56,232 nt of DNA, taken from assembly GCF_000155615.1 (NCBI RefSeq), contig NZ_DS989915.1, positions 1,810,799-1,867,030 of the forward strand. Direction: 5' to 3'. The DNA is from Alcanivorax sp. DG881 (GTDB taxonomy: Bacteria; Pseudomonadota; Gammaproteobacteria; Pseudomonadales; Alcanivoracaceae). Numbering within the stretch: the first letter of the stretch is position 1; every line of letters starts with the position of its first letter. The notes under the pieces were generated by a model, which did not search any database, had not been told where the DNA came from, and saw nothing but the letters and a program-made list of their open reading frames with translations. Below, piece by piece: positions 35,827 to 45,352 of this stretch. The position numbers were made by a program, and so were the translations under genes.

Positions 35827-37195
35827 GGTCGTCTCCTGTGCGGGAAAGGGAATCCTGATCGGAAAAAATCGCTTCAGCTCGAAAATGGCCGTTAAAGATA
35901 TCCGCCACCACTTGCGGAGCCGACGAAAAATAGCCGTGGAAGAAACTCGCCACCAGGCCCTGATCCTGATAGATCGGCTCGCCTTCCGTACCCGTTTGTT
36001 TCTGGCTGAAAACAGTGGGCGTTAACGGCGTCGATAAACAGCCATGGTGGAAGGTATGCCCACGCAGCTCCCCCTGTGGAGTGGCCAGCGACTGCATGCC
36101 CAGCCCCTGCAGTTTTTTCGTCAGCGCTGCCTCACCCGGCAACAGCCCGAAACCGGCATGGCGCTTTTCGTCGCCGTCTACCAGGGTAGCCATGCAACTC
36201 ATCAAGCCGCCGCACTCGGCCAGAATCGGTTTGCCGGCAGCGTGGTGGTCGCGAATGGCGTCGCCCATGAGCGTATTCATCGCCAACGCTTCCCCGTGCA
36301 GTTCCGGGTAACCGCCCGGCAGCCATAGCGCATCTACCTGGGGCAACGCGGCATCCTGCAATGGGGAAAAGAACGTCAGGGTTGCCCCCATCTGACGAAG
36401 CACATCCAGATTGGCGGGATAAATAAACGCAAACGCGGCATCACGGGCAACACCGATATGGCAACCTTCCAGCAAGGGCGGCAACGGCTCAGGCGCCGCT
36501 GCGGAAAAACTCACCGACTGCGGTAACCGGTCCAGCCCTGCCTCCTGCAATACTGCTGCCGCCTCATCCAGACGCGCATCCAGATCCGCCAGCTCACTGG
36601 CCTGCACCAATCCCAGATGTCGCTCGGGCAGAGTCATGGCCGGATGCCGGGGCACCGAGCCCAGCAAGGTCACGCCCGCAGGCATGCCTTCCTGCAACAA
36701 ATCGCCATGACGTTGGCTGGCCACCCGGTTGGCAATCACCTCGTTGACCACCAGATCATCGCGATAACTGGCCAACCCCAACGCGACGGCACCGAACGTT
36801 TGCGCCATGCCCCAGGCGTCGATCACCGGCAAGGCGGGGATACCCGCCAGCACCGCCAGATCCGCACTGGATGGCGTGCCGTCGAATAGTCCCATGGCAC
36901 CCTCCACCAGAATCAGATCGGCCTCTTGCGCGGCCTGCGCCAGCCGCCAGCGGCATTCATCCTCACCGGTCATCCACGGTTGTAACTGGTACACCGGCGC
37001 ACCGCTGGCCTGCTCCAGAATCATCGGATCCAGATAGTCCGGGCCGAACTTGAACACGCGAACCCGGCGCCCCGCATTGCGGTGCAGCCTTGCCAGCGCT
37101 GCGGTAATCAGGGATTTACCCTGCCCGGAACCCGGTGCGCTAATCAGCGCCGCCGGCACCGTGGCATTCAATAAGGTTGCCATCGTAGAACTCAT
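35819..37195 (-). CDS. cobB: Cobyrinate a,c-diamide synthase
   Basis: This 458-residue enzyme uses glutamine and ATP to amidate cobyrinic acid. The P-loop LISAPGSGQGKSLITAAL, KFGPDYLDPMILEQASG and LVEGAMGLFDG form the synthetase part; ILAECGGLMSC holds the glutaminase Cys. The start is uncertain: candidate Met codons at 37213, 37195 and 37183 all have weak sites, and I chose the middle one (CGAGA upstream). The long upstream extension overlapping btuD is rejected. Its presence implies corrin-ring synthesis or cobyrinate salvage, but ring-building genes are not in the window. Confidence 0.92.
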   Translation of the reverse strand: MSSTMATLLNATVPAALISAPGSGQGKSLITAALARLHRNAGRRVRVFKFGPDYLDPMILEQASGAPVYQLQPWMTGEDECRWRLAQAAQEADLILVEGAMGLFDGTPSSADLAVLAGIPALPVIDAWGMAQTFGAVALGLASYRDDLVVNEVIANRVASQRHGDLLQEGMPAGVTLLGSVPRHPAMTLPERHLGLVQASELADLDARLDEAAAVLQEAGLDRLPQSVSFSAAAPEPLPPLLEGCHIGVARDAAFAFIYPANLDVLRQMGATLTFFSPLQDAALPQVDALWLPGGYPELHGEALAMNTLMGDAIRDHHAAGKPILAECGGLMSCMATLVDGDEKRHAGFGLLPGEAALTKKLQGLGMQSLATPQGELRGHTFHHGCLSTPLTPTVFSQKQTGTEGEPIYQDQGLVASFFHGYFSSAPQVVADIFNGHFRAEAIFSDQDSLSRTGDDHA

Positions 37196-37227
37196 TCTCG
37201 TTTGATTTTCCATCCACGCCGAATGCG

Positions 37228-37992
37228 CTAGCCGGGGACAAACACCGGCGCACCATTCACTTGTGCCACCACCAGCTTCTGATCGTAAAGACGTTCCAGC
37301 GCCTCCGGCACCAGCATGGCGGGCGCCGGGCCGAAGCACAGCTCTCCGTCCGGATAGAGCAGTAGCAGGTGATCACACCAGCGGGCGGCCAGGTTCAGAT
37401 CGTGCAGGCACATAAACACCGCCGCACCGTTATCGGCCTGTTGATTCAACAGTTCCATAACGGCCACTTGATGATGTAAATCCAGGTGATTGGTGGGCTC
37501 ATCCGCCAGCCAGATCGTTGGTTGCTGGGTCAGCGCCGTGGCAATGGACACCCGCTGCCGCTCGCCGCCGGACAAGGTACTCACCAGGCGATCCTTGAGC
37601 AGGTTCAGCGACAGCGCAGACAAGGCCTCTTGAGCGAAACGAATATCCTCGGCGCTCTCGCGTTGCCAGGCAGACAAAAAAGGATGGCGACCAATCAAAA
37701 CCGTTTCCATCACCGTGGCGGGGAAGCTGTCCTGGCGCTCCTGGAACACCACCGCTACCTGCCGGGCCACGTCCCGGCGCGACAGGCTTGCCAGCGGCGA
37801 ACCATTGAGACTCACCCGACCACGCCGCGGTGGCCGCAAACCCGCCAGGGTATGCAGCAACGACGTTTTGCCCGCCCCGTTCGGTCCCAATACACCCCAA
37901 CGCTGGCCGGATTTCACCTGCAAACCAAGAGGCTCACCATCCGCACGACCCGGGATATCGACAATCAGATTTTCAATGTCCAGCACCGCCAT
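37228..37992 (-). CDS. btuD: Cobalamin ABC transporter ATP-binding protein
   Basis: This 254-residue ATPase has Walker A LGPNGAGKTSLLHTL, signature LSGGERQRVSIA, Walker B TIWLADEPTNHLD and the switch His in CLHDLNLAARW. It is of the FecE/HmuV/BtuD class. Placement after btuB, btuF and btuC shows it powers vitamin B12 import across the inner membrane. GGAGAG precedes the ATG. The gap to the upstream permease gene is 51 bp. Confidence 0.92.
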   Translation of the reverse strand: MAVLDIENLIVDIPGRADGEPLGLQVKSGQRWGVLGPNGAGKTSLLHTLAGLRPPRRGRVSLNGSPLASLSRRDVARQVAVVFQERQDSFPATVMETVLIGRHPFLSAWQRESAEDIRFAQEALSALSLNLLKDRLVSTLSGGERQRVSIATALTQQPTIWLADEPTNHLDLHHQVAVMELLNQQADNGAAVFMCLHDLNLAARWCDHLLLLYPDGELCFGPAPAMLVPEALERLYDQKLVVAQVNGAPVFVPG

Positions 37993-38043
37993 GGCGCTCT
38001 CCGTTTGGTGACACAGGTTCCGGGCAATGCCTTTGCCGATCCA

Positions 38044-39060
38044 TCAGCGGTTTCGATGCAGCAAAAACAGGAAAGTGGGCACCCCCAACAGGGCCGTAAT
38101 CACCCCCACCGGCAACTGTTCCGGCGCCATCACCGTGCGCGCCAGGGTATCGGCCACGGTCAGCAGGGTACCGCCGGCCAGCACACTGGCCGGCAGGATG
38201 ATGCGCTGATCATTGCCCAGTAGCAGCCGCAGCATGTGCGGCACAATCAATCCAACAAAGCCCACGCTACCGGCCGTGGTCACCGCCACCGCGGTCAGCA
38301 GGCTGGCAAGGATGTACACCAGCCACTCCAGCGGCTTTACCGCAATGCCCAACGCAGCCGCCTGCAACGGCCCCCGCGCCAGCACATTAAGGCTGCGCCC
38401 CAACGGCAACGTGAGCAGCACCGCCGGAACCAATACCAGCCAGGCACCATAGGGCGCACGGGCGTAACTCAAATCGCCCATCAGCCAATACAGCATGCCC
38501 GGCAGTCGATCCGCCGGGCTCATGGTCAACATGAACGTAATTACTGCGCCCCAACCAGCAGCCACCACCACGCCGGTCAGCAACAGTCGCGTCGGGGTCC
38601 AGCCACCACCACCTTGCGCCAGACCAAACACCAGCAGGGTGGACAACAGGGCGCCGGCAAAGGCTGAGCCGGACACCAGCGCCAGCCCACTCCCAATCAA
38701 CATGGCCCCCAGCGCGCCGACGGCCGCACCACCGGAAATACCCAGCACATAAGGATCCGCCAGCGGATTGCGCAACAGCACCTGCATCAGGGCCCCTGCC
38801 AACGCCAGCAGCCCCCCGGTAGAAAAGGCCGCCAGCGCACGGGGGGCACGCAGCGACACGATCAGTTCCCGGTATAGTTCACTGCCGCCACCGGTCGCCA
38901 CCGCCCACAGGTCCTGTAGCGAAATCGACACACTGCCCACCGCCACCGACAGCAACAGCGCCAGCAGCCCCAAACCCGTCAGCCCCAACAGGGCGGGAAG
39001 CGCCCGCTGCTTACTGGCGGGCACGGGCAGAATCCAGATGCCGGCACAGGGTACGGGCAC
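38044..39060 (-). CDS. btuC: Cobalamin ABC transporter permease (FecCD family)
   Basis: This permease has about ten membrane helices and FecCD-family motifs: LRAPRALAAFSTGGLLALAGALMQVLLRNPLADPYVLGIS, SVGFVGLIVPHMLRLLLG, and PVGVITALLGVPTFLFLL. The GTG at 39060 gives 338 residues and a 50-bp overlap with btuF. A GTG at 39024 (326 residues, overlapping the btuF stop by 14 bp) is equally possible and closer to E. coli BtuC length. It carries B12 into the cytoplasm with BtuD and BtuF. Confidence 0.92.
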   Translation of the reverse strand: MPVPCAGIWILPVPASKQRALPALLGLTGLGLLALLLSVAVGSVSISLQDLWAVATGGGSELYRELIVSLRAPRALAAFSTGGLLALAGALMQVLLRNPLADPYVLGISGGAAVGALGAMLIGSGLALVSGSAFAGALLSTLLVFGLAQGGGGWTPTRLLLTGVVVAAGWGAVITFMLTMSPADRLPGMLYWLMGDLSYARAPYGAWLVLVPAVLLTLPLGRSLNVLARGPLQAAALGIAVKPLEWLVYILASLLTAVAVTTAGSVGFVGLIVPHMLRLLLGNDQRIILPASVLAGGTLLTVADTLARTVMAPEQLPVGVITALLGVPTFLFLLHRNR

Positions 39061-39892
39061 CGGTCAGCATTTGCGGCGTGGGCCGCTGCAATGTGGAGGG
39101 CGAAACAAAAAACAGGTTGTCGTTTTTCACCGCCTGCAGGGTGGCAAACTGCCGCCAGGGATCCAGCCAGCCGGGGTCATCTTCGCCCATGCCCCCCGCA
39201 ACGATGGCCTGCGGGTTTTTCTCCAGCACCGACTCCTTGCTGATACGCGGCGCCAGCGTGGGCAGATCGGCGAACACGTTTACTCCGCCACAAACCTGGA
39301 TGGCCTCACTGATCAGATGCTCGCGGTTCACCGTCATCAACGGCTCTTCCCACACCTGATAGAACACACTGACTTTCGCCGCATCCGCGTAACGTTCACG
39401 CAGGACATCAATGCCGGCGCGGAAAGCATCCGCCGCGCCCTGGCCAACCTGTTCCGTCCCGGCCAGCCGGGCAAACCGTTCCAGCGTGGTGCTCACATCG
39501 GCAAACCGGCGAGGTTCGCTGTAATACACCGGTAAACCCAAGGCCTGCAGACGTTCCACCTGGGGCAATGGATTGCCACTGTGCCAGGCCACAATCAAGT
39601 CCGGCTTCAGCGCCAACACCGCCTCCAGATCCAGACGTTTGTAACTCCCCACCCGCGGTAATTTTTTCGCCGCTGGAGGGTAATCACTAAAACTCACTGC
39701 ACCGACCATCTGCTCACCGGCCCCGGCCGCAAACAGCAGTTCGGTGGCTCCCGGAGACAAGGCGATAATGCGGCTGGCCGGTTTTTCCAGGCAGAGTTCA
39801 CGCTGGGTATCGTCGGTGACACACACCGCCGCCATGGCCGTGTGAAACAGGGCCAGCATTGGCAGCAATAACCCCCAGCGTAAAACGCGCAT
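39011..39892 (-). CDS. btuF: Cobalamin-binding periplasmic protein
   Basis: This 293-residue periplasmic-binding protein has a Sec signal (MRVLRWGLLLPMLALFHTAMAA) and the two-lobed helical-backbone fold: RIIALSPGATELLFAAGAG, LKPDLIVAWHSGNP, and VFADLPTLAPRISKESVLEKNPQAIVAGG. It delivers B12 from BtuB to the BtuCD complex. GGAGTGAG precedes the ATG. It lies 27 bp after btuB. Confidence 0.92.
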   Translation of the reverse strand: MRVLRWGLLLPMLALFHTAMAAVCVTDDTQRELCLEKPASRIIALSPGATELLFAAGAGEQMVGAVSFSDYPPAAKKLPRVGSYKRLDLEAVLALKPDLIVAWHSGNPLPQVERLQALGLPVYYSEPRRFADVSTTLERFARLAGTEQVGQGAADAFRAGIDVLRERYADAAKVSVFYQVWEEPLMTVNREHLISEAIQVCGGVNVFADLPTLAPRISKESVLEKNPQAIVAGGMGEDDPGWLDPWRQFATLQAVKNDNLFFVSPSTLQRPTPQMLTGARTLCRHLDSARARQ

Positions 39893-39919
39893 CCACTCAC
39901 TCCATCTGATGTTCCTGCA

Positions 39920-41773
39920 CTACCTATCGTAGCGCAGGCTCAACATTACCGAACGCCCTGCGTTCATATAGTTCCAGCCACCAAAGTTCTGTGCGGTGGT
40001 GTATTCCTTGTCGAGCACGTTTTTCACCGCCAGACGTGTGGACCAGTTGGGCGCGAAATTCCAGCCCGCCCGCAGATCCAGCAAACCGAATCCGGACAGC
40101 CGCACGTCGTTATCGGCATCGTTATAACGGTGCCCCTGCAAGACCACACTGCCGCCCAGGGAAAACTCGCCCAGGGCCCGGTCCAGGTCAAAACGGAAAC
40201 TGCGCTGGGACTGACGCTGCAGCACCAAACCGGTGTCCCGGTCTTCCGGATCCTGAGCCGTAAAGGCCGCGCCGGCACGCCACTGGTTGATCTCCATGCC
40301 AACGGCCACTTCGGCACCACGAATACGTGCCCGGTTCACATTGAACGGTGCGTACCGCCCTCCTTGCAAGGCATAGGCAATCAGGTCATCCACTTCCGTC
40401 TGGTAGGCGGCGATATCCCAGAACCAGTGCTGATACTGGCCTCTTGCCCCCACTTCTGTGCTTTTTGAGCTTTCCGGGTCCAGTTGATCATTACCAAAGC
40501 CCGGGAAGTACAGATCATTGAAGGTGGGCGCACGGAAGGCGGTGCCATAGCTGGCCCGGAGCCGATGGTGACTGTCCAGCTTGTAGCCCAGCGCCAGGCC
40601 TCCGGTGGTTTCACTGCCGTAGGCTTCGTTGTCATCGTAGCGACCGCTGGCCTGCACATCGACGTCACCAAAGTTCAGCAACAGCTGGGCAAAACCGGCG
40701 GTGTTTTCACGTTCGTCTTCCAGATACAGGGTCGTGCTGTCCACCAGATCCTGCAGGTAATCGGCACCCACCACCAGCTGGTGGTCCCCCAGCGCAAAAA
40801 CGTTCTGCCAGTTCGCCGCCCGGCTGCGGGTGTTGAAGATGCTGTCCCGGTCCCCGTCGGTGAAGTTTTCATTGTCGTCACGGGCATCGCTGAGAATCAG
40901 TTTGCTCAGCCAGTTTTCCGTCACCCACAGCTGCCCTTTCACACCGGCAATCTGCATGGCGTAGTCAGTCACTTTTTCCTGCTCGGGGGTACTGCCTTCA
41001 AATTCGGTACTGCCCGCCGCGCGAAAACCGAACACGCCGATTTCCGCGTCGTTATCAAAACGGTGGGTCAGGCGAGCTACCGCAGACGTATTGTCGTAAC
41101 CGCGATCTTCGCTGCCCTCACGGATTTCCGTGCCATCGGTATCGAAGCGGTCCACGGCCACGTTATAGCGCGTGCCATCCTGCTCGCCCTGGGCGCCGGC
41201 GGCGACCCGGCGACTGTTGAAGGAACCCCCGCCCAATTCCATCCAGCCGCTTTGCTCATTGCTCAGATTGCGGGCTCCCGGGGTAAAGACCTGCACCACA
41301 CCGCCCACCGCATCGGCGCCATACAGGCTGCCACGGGGGCCGCGCACGATTTCGATACGGTCAATCAGCGTGGTGGGCAAAAACTGCCACGAAGGGCTAC
41401 CGGCGGTGGCGGAACGCAACCGCACCCCATCGACCATCAGCAATGTGGAACTGCTACCGGTGCCCCGCAGGTACACACTGGTTGCCTTCCCGAAGGCACC
41501 GTTACCAGTGATATCCACGCCGGGTTGCCCGCGCAGCATCTCGGTCATGTCTTGCGGCTGGCGCTCACGCAATTGCTTTTCATCGATCACCGTCACCGAC
41601 GACAACGAGGCCTCCGTGGTGCGGCTGGTCAGCGTCGGCGTGACCACCACCGGATCGAGCATGGAAACGCGCAGGGCGGCAGAATGATCGGGCTGTGCGG
41701 GCTCGGCGTAGGCAAACAGCGGCCACACAGACAAAGACATCGCGGCGCAGGCCGCAACGGAACGAAACAACAT
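39920..41773 (-). CDS. btuB: TonB-dependent vitamin B12 receptor
   Basis: This 617-residue outer-membrane receptor has a signal peptide (AACAAMSLSVWPLFAYA), a TonB-box-like DPVVVTPT near the mature N-terminus, and a plug domain (MTEMLRGQPGVDITGNGAFGKATSVYLRGTGSSSTLLMVDGVRL). The 22-strand barrel ends MLSLRYDR. It imports cobalamin using TonB energy. The Met at 41773 gives a proper signal; the upstream extension is riboswitch leader. Controlled by the cobalamin riboswitch just upstream; first gene of btuB-F-C-D-cobB-O-Q. Confidence 0.94.
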   Translation of the reverse strand: MLFRSVAACAAMSLSVWPLFAYAEPAQPDHSAALRVSMLDPVVVTPTLTSRTTEASLSSVTVIDEKQLRERQPQDMTEMLRGQPGVDITGNGAFGKATSVYLRGTGSSSTLLMVDGVRLRSATAGSPSWQFLPTTLIDRIEIVRGPRGSLYGADAVGGVVQVFTPGARNLSNEQSGWMELGGGSFNSRRVAAGAQGEQDGTRYNVAVDRFDTDGTEIREGSEDRGYDNTSAVARLTHRFDNDAEIGVFGFRAAGSTEFEGSTPEQEKVTDYAMQIAGVKGQLWVTENWLSKLILSDARDDNENFTDGDRDSIFNTRSRAANWQNVFALGDHQLVVGADYLQDLVDSTTLYLEDERENTAGFAQLLLNFGDVDVQASGRYDDNEAYGSETTGGLALGYKLDSHHRLRASYGTAFRAPTFNDLYFPGFGNDQLDPESSKSTEVGARGQYQHWFWDIAAYQTEVDDLIAYALQGGRYAPFNVNRARIRGAEVAVGMEINQWRAGAAFTAQDPEDRDTGLVLQRQSQRSFRFDLDRALGEFSLGGSVVLQGHRYNDADNDVRLSGFGLLDLRAGWNFAPNWSTRLAVKNVLDKEYTTAQNFGGWNYMNAGRSVMLSLRYDR

Positions 41774-41921
41774 TGGAAGATCCCCCTCTGCCGTGCCCAC
41801 CCGCACGGCCTGGATTTAGCCGCAGCAGAACAAGCACAGGGAGACAGGCGCCATCGCGCCAACACACCCCGCCATCGCCCACCGCAACGCCTGGTTGGAA
41901 GTCGCAGAGAACTTCCTTACC

Positions 41922-42112
41922 TTCGGCCGGTCTCCGGGCTGATGAGCGAGGGACAACCTCTCGACAGTCGCCTTCCCATGCAAAAGCACAGTGGCGTTTC
42001 GACTGTCGTTTACTCAATCACCGTTGCGGGGGCAGCGTCGGATTTAGCGCCTGAGGCTCTCACCGACTTCCCGTTTAACCCGCCCTGTGTTCAGGGAAGG
42101 CACCGAAAGGTG
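41922..42112 (-). promoter_or_regulatory. Cobalamin (adenosylcobalamin) riboswitch
   Basis: The minus-strand leader of btuB contains the class signature parts in order: GGTGCC at the 5' base, GGGAAGTCGGTG, CGCTGCCCCCGCAACGGTGA (core), GGGAAGGCGACTGTCG, and the B12 box CAGCCCGGAGACCGGCC. It is expected to shut off btuB expression when adenosylcobalamin is plentiful, and possibly the following genes too. Confidence 0.95.
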
Positions 42113-42194
42113 GCGCGAAAATACCAATGGCGGGGGGAACAAGCAAACACAAAAAGGCTTCATGAAAGGAACTCACGTTGGCTTGAGCAAAACC

Positions 42195-43202
42195 TCAAGC
42201 CAGCGCAGACAGGGCGGAGCGCAAACGATCCCATTGCGCCTCACTCCCTGCCAGGCCAAACCGCAGGGCTTGCGGCTCGGCAAAATACCGCACCAGAACG
42301 CCCTGCCTTGCCAGTGCCTCGAAGTGCACCTGCGACTGGTCGCCCGGACACCAGGCAAACAAATGGCTGTCTCCCCGGGGAAACAACCCGGCATCATTCA
42401 GCAACCCATCCAGGCGCTTGCGATCCTCTCGCAACCGCTGGCGCTGCTGTTGCTGCCAGGCCTGATCCTGAATCGCCTGCGCCATCACATACCGCGCCGG
42501 GTGGCTCATGGCCCAGGGCCCCAATGCCTGCTGCAAGGCGTGGCACAGCGCCGGTTCAGCGATCACCAACCCGGCGCGTAATCCGGCAAGGCCAAAAAAC
42601 TTTCCCAGGGAGCGCAACACAACCAGGCCGGTCAGGTGCGCATCCGTCGCCAATGTCTCCCCCATGCTGGCATCCAGAAAGGCTTCATCCACCACCAGCC
42701 AACCACCGCTGGTGGCCAGCTGCTGGTGCCAGCGCCGCAGCGTGGCGGCCGGCAACAGGGCTCCGGTTGGATTATTGGGATTCACGCATACCAGCACGTT
42801 CAGACCTGTCAGTGCTTTCTCAACCTCGTCCACGGTCAGCAACACCACCTCATGGCCACCCTGTTGCCAGGCGCGGGCGTGCTCGGCGTAGGCCGGCGCC
42901 ACAACGCCCACCCGGCAGGGCAATCGCAGGGCCGGCAAGGTTTGCAGCGCTGCCTGGCTACCCGCCACCGGCAGGCAACCGGCACCCGCGGGCAAGCCCA
43001 GCCAGTCACGAGCCACCGCGTCCAGGCCATCATCGTCCTCCGGGAGACGCTGCCAGACCGCCTCAGGAATGCTCGGCACCGGGTAACCATGCGGGCTGAT
43101 GCCGGTGGATAGATCTAGCCAGTCGCTGCGCGGAATCCCCCATTGCCGGGCGGCCTGATTCAGGCGCCCACCGTGTTCCAGCCCTTCCGGCAATACACTC
43201 AC
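42195..43202 (-). CDS. cobD: L-threonine-O-3-phosphate decarboxylase (CobD/CobC aminotransferase-like)
   Basis: This 335-residue PLP enzyme makes aminopropanol phosphate, the linker joined to cobyric acid. Class I aminotransferase-fold motifs are present: VCVNPNNPTGALLP, WLVVDEAFLDAS, and the PLP Lys in LRSLGKFFGLAGLRAGL. The N-terminus DWLDLSTGISPHGYP is characteristic. GTG at 43202 overlaps the cbiB stop (GTGA) and is preferred over an ATG 11 codons earlier. It lies 82 bp before the btuB riboswitch on the same strand. Confidence 0.92.
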   Translation of the reverse strand: MSVLPEGLEHGGRLNQAARQWGIPRSDWLDLSTGISPHGYPVPSIPEAVWQRLPEDDDGLDAVARDWLGLPAGAGCLPVAGSQAALQTLPALRLPCRVGVVAPAYAEHARAWQQGGHEVVLLTVDEVEKALTGLNVLVCVNPNNPTGALLPAATLRRWHQQLATSGGWLVVDEAFLDASMGETLATDAHLTGLVVLRSLGKFFGLAGLRAGLVIAEPALCHALQQALGPWAMSHPARYVMAQAIQDQAWQQQQRQRLREDRKRLDGLLNDAGLFPRGDSHLFAWCPGDQSQVHFEALARQGVLVRYFAEPQALRFGLAGSEAQWDRLRSALSALA

Positions 43203-44128
43203 AACAGCGCCCCCGCGATAAGCACCACCAGCCATAGCACCAAGCTACGCCGCACCAGCACAATGGCCGCGTCAATACTGTTCGAATCTGCTGTGCGGCC
43301 TTCACCCAGCAACGGTTTGTCTTTCCAGCCGCCGTGGTACGGGGCACCACCGCCCAATTGCACTCCCAGCGCCCCGGCACCCGCGGCCATCACCGGCCCT
43401 GCATTGGGGCTGTCACAGGCAGCAGCTTGTTGCCGCCAGCAGCGCAACGCCAAACGGCAACGGCCATGCAATCCACCCACCAGCGCATAACTCAACGCCG
43501 TCAGCCTCGAAGGCAACCAGGCCAGCGCGTCATCCAGTCGCGCAGCCGCTTTACCGAAGCGCTCGAAACGGGCCGTGCGATACCCCCACATGGCATCCAG
43601 CGTATTCACCAGCCGATGTAATACCGCACCGGGCAGCCCTGCCAAAACAAACCAGAACAGGCTGGCGAATACCGCATCAGCACCATTCTCCAACATGGAT
43701 TCGGTAGCGGCCCGTGCCACCCCGTTGGCATCCAGCGCTTGCGTGTCGCGACTGACAATCCGCGCCACCTGCTCTCTGGCCAAGGGCAAATTCTGCGCCC
43801 GTAACGGTGCGGCGACCGCACGGCCATGGTCGGCCAAACTGCGCGCGCCAATCACCAGCCACAGCCCCACCACCTGCAACAGCCAGCCGGCCCATCCCGG
43901 TAATAACAACAACAGCGCCACCACAACCAGCACCCCCGGCACCACCAGCAGCAAAAGCGCCGCTGCGCCTTTCCCGACGCTGCCCGGCGCGCCCACATTC
44001 CAGCGCAATTCCAGCCACCCGGCCAACCGGCCAAACATCACCAGCGGATGCCCGCGACGCGGTTCGCCGACCAGCGCATCCAGCAAAGCCGCCGCCACCG
44101 CAGCGCTAATCAGGGAAACAGAAAGCAT
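43199..44128 (-). CDS. cbiB: Adenosylcobinamide-phosphate synthase
   Basis: This 309-residue inner-membrane protein attaches aminopropanol (phosphate) to adenosylcobyric acid. It has the family start LLDALVGEPRRGHPLVMFGRLAGWLE, the ATESMLENGADAVFASLFWFVLAGLPGAVLHRLVNTLDAMWGY block, and several membrane helices. The Met at 44128 is chosen; one at 44152 is possible. It is coupled to cobD downstream and divergent from cobT. Called CobD in aerobic-pathway naming. Confidence 0.93.
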   Translation of the reverse strand: MLSVSLISAAVAAALLDALVGEPRRGHPLVMFGRLAGWLELRWNVGAPGSVGKGAAALLLLVVPGVLVVVALLLLLPGWAGWLLQVVGLWLVIGARSLADHGRAVAAPLRAQNLPLAREQVARIVSRDTQALDANGVARAATESMLENGADAVFASLFWFVLAGLPGAVLHRLVNTLDAMWGYRTARFERFGKAAARLDDALAWLPSRLTALSYALVGGLHGRCRLALRCWRQQAAACDSPNAGPVMAAGAGALGVQLGGGAPYHGGWKDKPLLGEGRTADSNSIDAAIVLVRRSLVLWLVVLIAGALL

Positions 44129-44241
44129 GATTTCAGTGTCATTGTCCGGCATCGATGCGGGGCAGTGTACTTGACACTCCCGGTTGCGGGGCAGAGGATT
44201 TGCCGCTTTCCGGCCCTGTGCCGCCCCAACCGGAGACGCCC

Positions 44242-45297
44242 GTGAGCACGCCTTTGCCTTGGCAACTGCCAATTACCGCCCCCAGCGATAGCCATCGGCA
44301 AGCCGCCCTGCACCGCCAGACCCAGCTCACCAAGCCTGCCGGATCCCTGGGTCGCCTGGAGTCTTTGGCCGTCCAGCTGGCCAGCTTGCAGGCCACAGAC
44401 CAGCCCCAGGCAGAACAAGTAAGCATGGCCGTTTTTGCCGCTGACCATGGCGTCTGCGAAGAAGGTGTTTCCGCCTTTCCTCAAGTGGTCACCGGGCAGA
44501 TGATTGCCAACTTTGTCACTGGCGGGGCGGCCATCAGTGTTATGGCCGAACAACTGAACGCCGATCTGGAAGTCATCAACCTGGGCACCGTCGCGCCACC
44601 ACCCATTAGCAACGGCGTTATTGATGAACAGATCGCCCCGGGCACCCGCAACCTGGCTCGACAAGCGGCCATGTCCGACACCCAGCTACAGGCCGCTCTC
44701 GCCGCCGGAGATCGCGCCGCCCAACGGGCCGCCGAGCGTAACGCTCACCTGTTTATTGGCGGCGAAATGGGGATTGGCAATACCACCAGCGCCACCGCCC
44801 TGGCCTGTGCGCTGCTGGACGAAGACGCGGCCGTCCTCGCCGGACCCGGCACCGGGCTGACACCGGAAGGGGTGTCCCACAAGATCGACGTGATTACGCA
44901 GGCGCTGGTCCGTCACGGCAAACAATCCGACCCATTGGCGACACTGGCCTCATTGGGCGGCTTTGAAATCGCGGCGCTGGCCGGCGCCTTTATTGGCTGC
45001 GCGGTCCGTGGCATCCCGGTATTGGTGGATGGTTTTATTGTCTCCACCGCGGCCCTCGCCGCCTGCCGACTCCGCCCGGAATTACGGGACTGGCTGCTGT
45101 TCTCTCACCAGTCACAGGAGCCCGGACATCAGCGCCTGCTGCAAGCATTGGATGCCAAGCCGTTGCTGGATTTGTCCTTGCGATTAGGCGAAGGCAGTGG
45201 TGCTGCTGTAGCGGTACCGTTATTACGCAGTGCCTGCGCGCTGCATAACCGGATGGCCACCTTTGCCGATGCCAGTGTGAGTAATCAGAACGGATAA
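44242..45297 (+). CDS. cobT: Nicotinate-nucleotide--dimethylbenzimidazole phosphoribosyltransferase
   Basis: This 351-residue enzyme activates the lower ligand dimethylbenzimidazole as alpha-ribazole phosphate. Motifs: [48 protein letters not shown], and [14 protein letters not shown]. The catalytic Glu is expected near the C-terminus. The GTG start has GGAG upstream and gives the normal family length; a longer in-frame extension overlapping cbiB's leader is rejected. The next gene, cobC, follows after a 55-bp gap holding a REP-like hairpin. Confidence 0.94.
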   Translation: MSTPLPWQLPITAPSDSHRQAALHRQTQLTKPAGSLGRLESLAVQLASLQATDQPQAEQVSMAVFAADHGVCEEGVSAFPQVVTGQMIANFVTGGAAISVMAEQLNADLEVINLGTVAPPPISNGVIDEQIAPGTRNLARQAAMSDTQLQAALAAGDRAAQRAAERNAHLFIGGEMGIGNTTSATALACALLDEDAAVLAGPGTGLTPEGVSHKIDVITQALVRHGKQSDPLATLASLGGFEIAALAGAFIGCAVRGIPVLVDGFIVSTAALAACRLRPELRDWLLFSHQSQEPGHQRLLQALDAKPLLDLSLRLGEGSGAAVAVPLLRSACALHNRMATFADASVSNQNG

Positions 45298-45300
45298 ATT

Positions 45301-45328
45301 GTCGGATTACGGCTACGCCTAATACGAC
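45301..45328 (+). repeat. REP-like hairpin (GTCGGATTACGG) between cobT and cobC
   Basis: GTCGGATTACGG faces GCCTAATACGAC, giving a stem with a few mismatches. This TCGGATTA/TAATCCGA palindrome is a common short intergenic repeat in gammaproteobacteria. It lies directly after the cobT stop. Confidence 0.55.
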
Positions 45329-45352
45329 CTACGTGAGCAGGAATAGATACCA

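Noticed and set aside
40484-43099. 871-codon open frame on the plus strand
   Set aside because: It runs antisense through btuB, the cobalamin riboswitch and cobD. Its composition is Arg/Pro/His-rich without domains, as expected of a GC-rich shadow frame.
44155-44241. N-terminal extension of cobT
   Set aside because: The extra 29 codons overlap the cbiB leader and resemble no CobT N-terminus. The GTG at 44242 has a ribosome site and gives the normal length.
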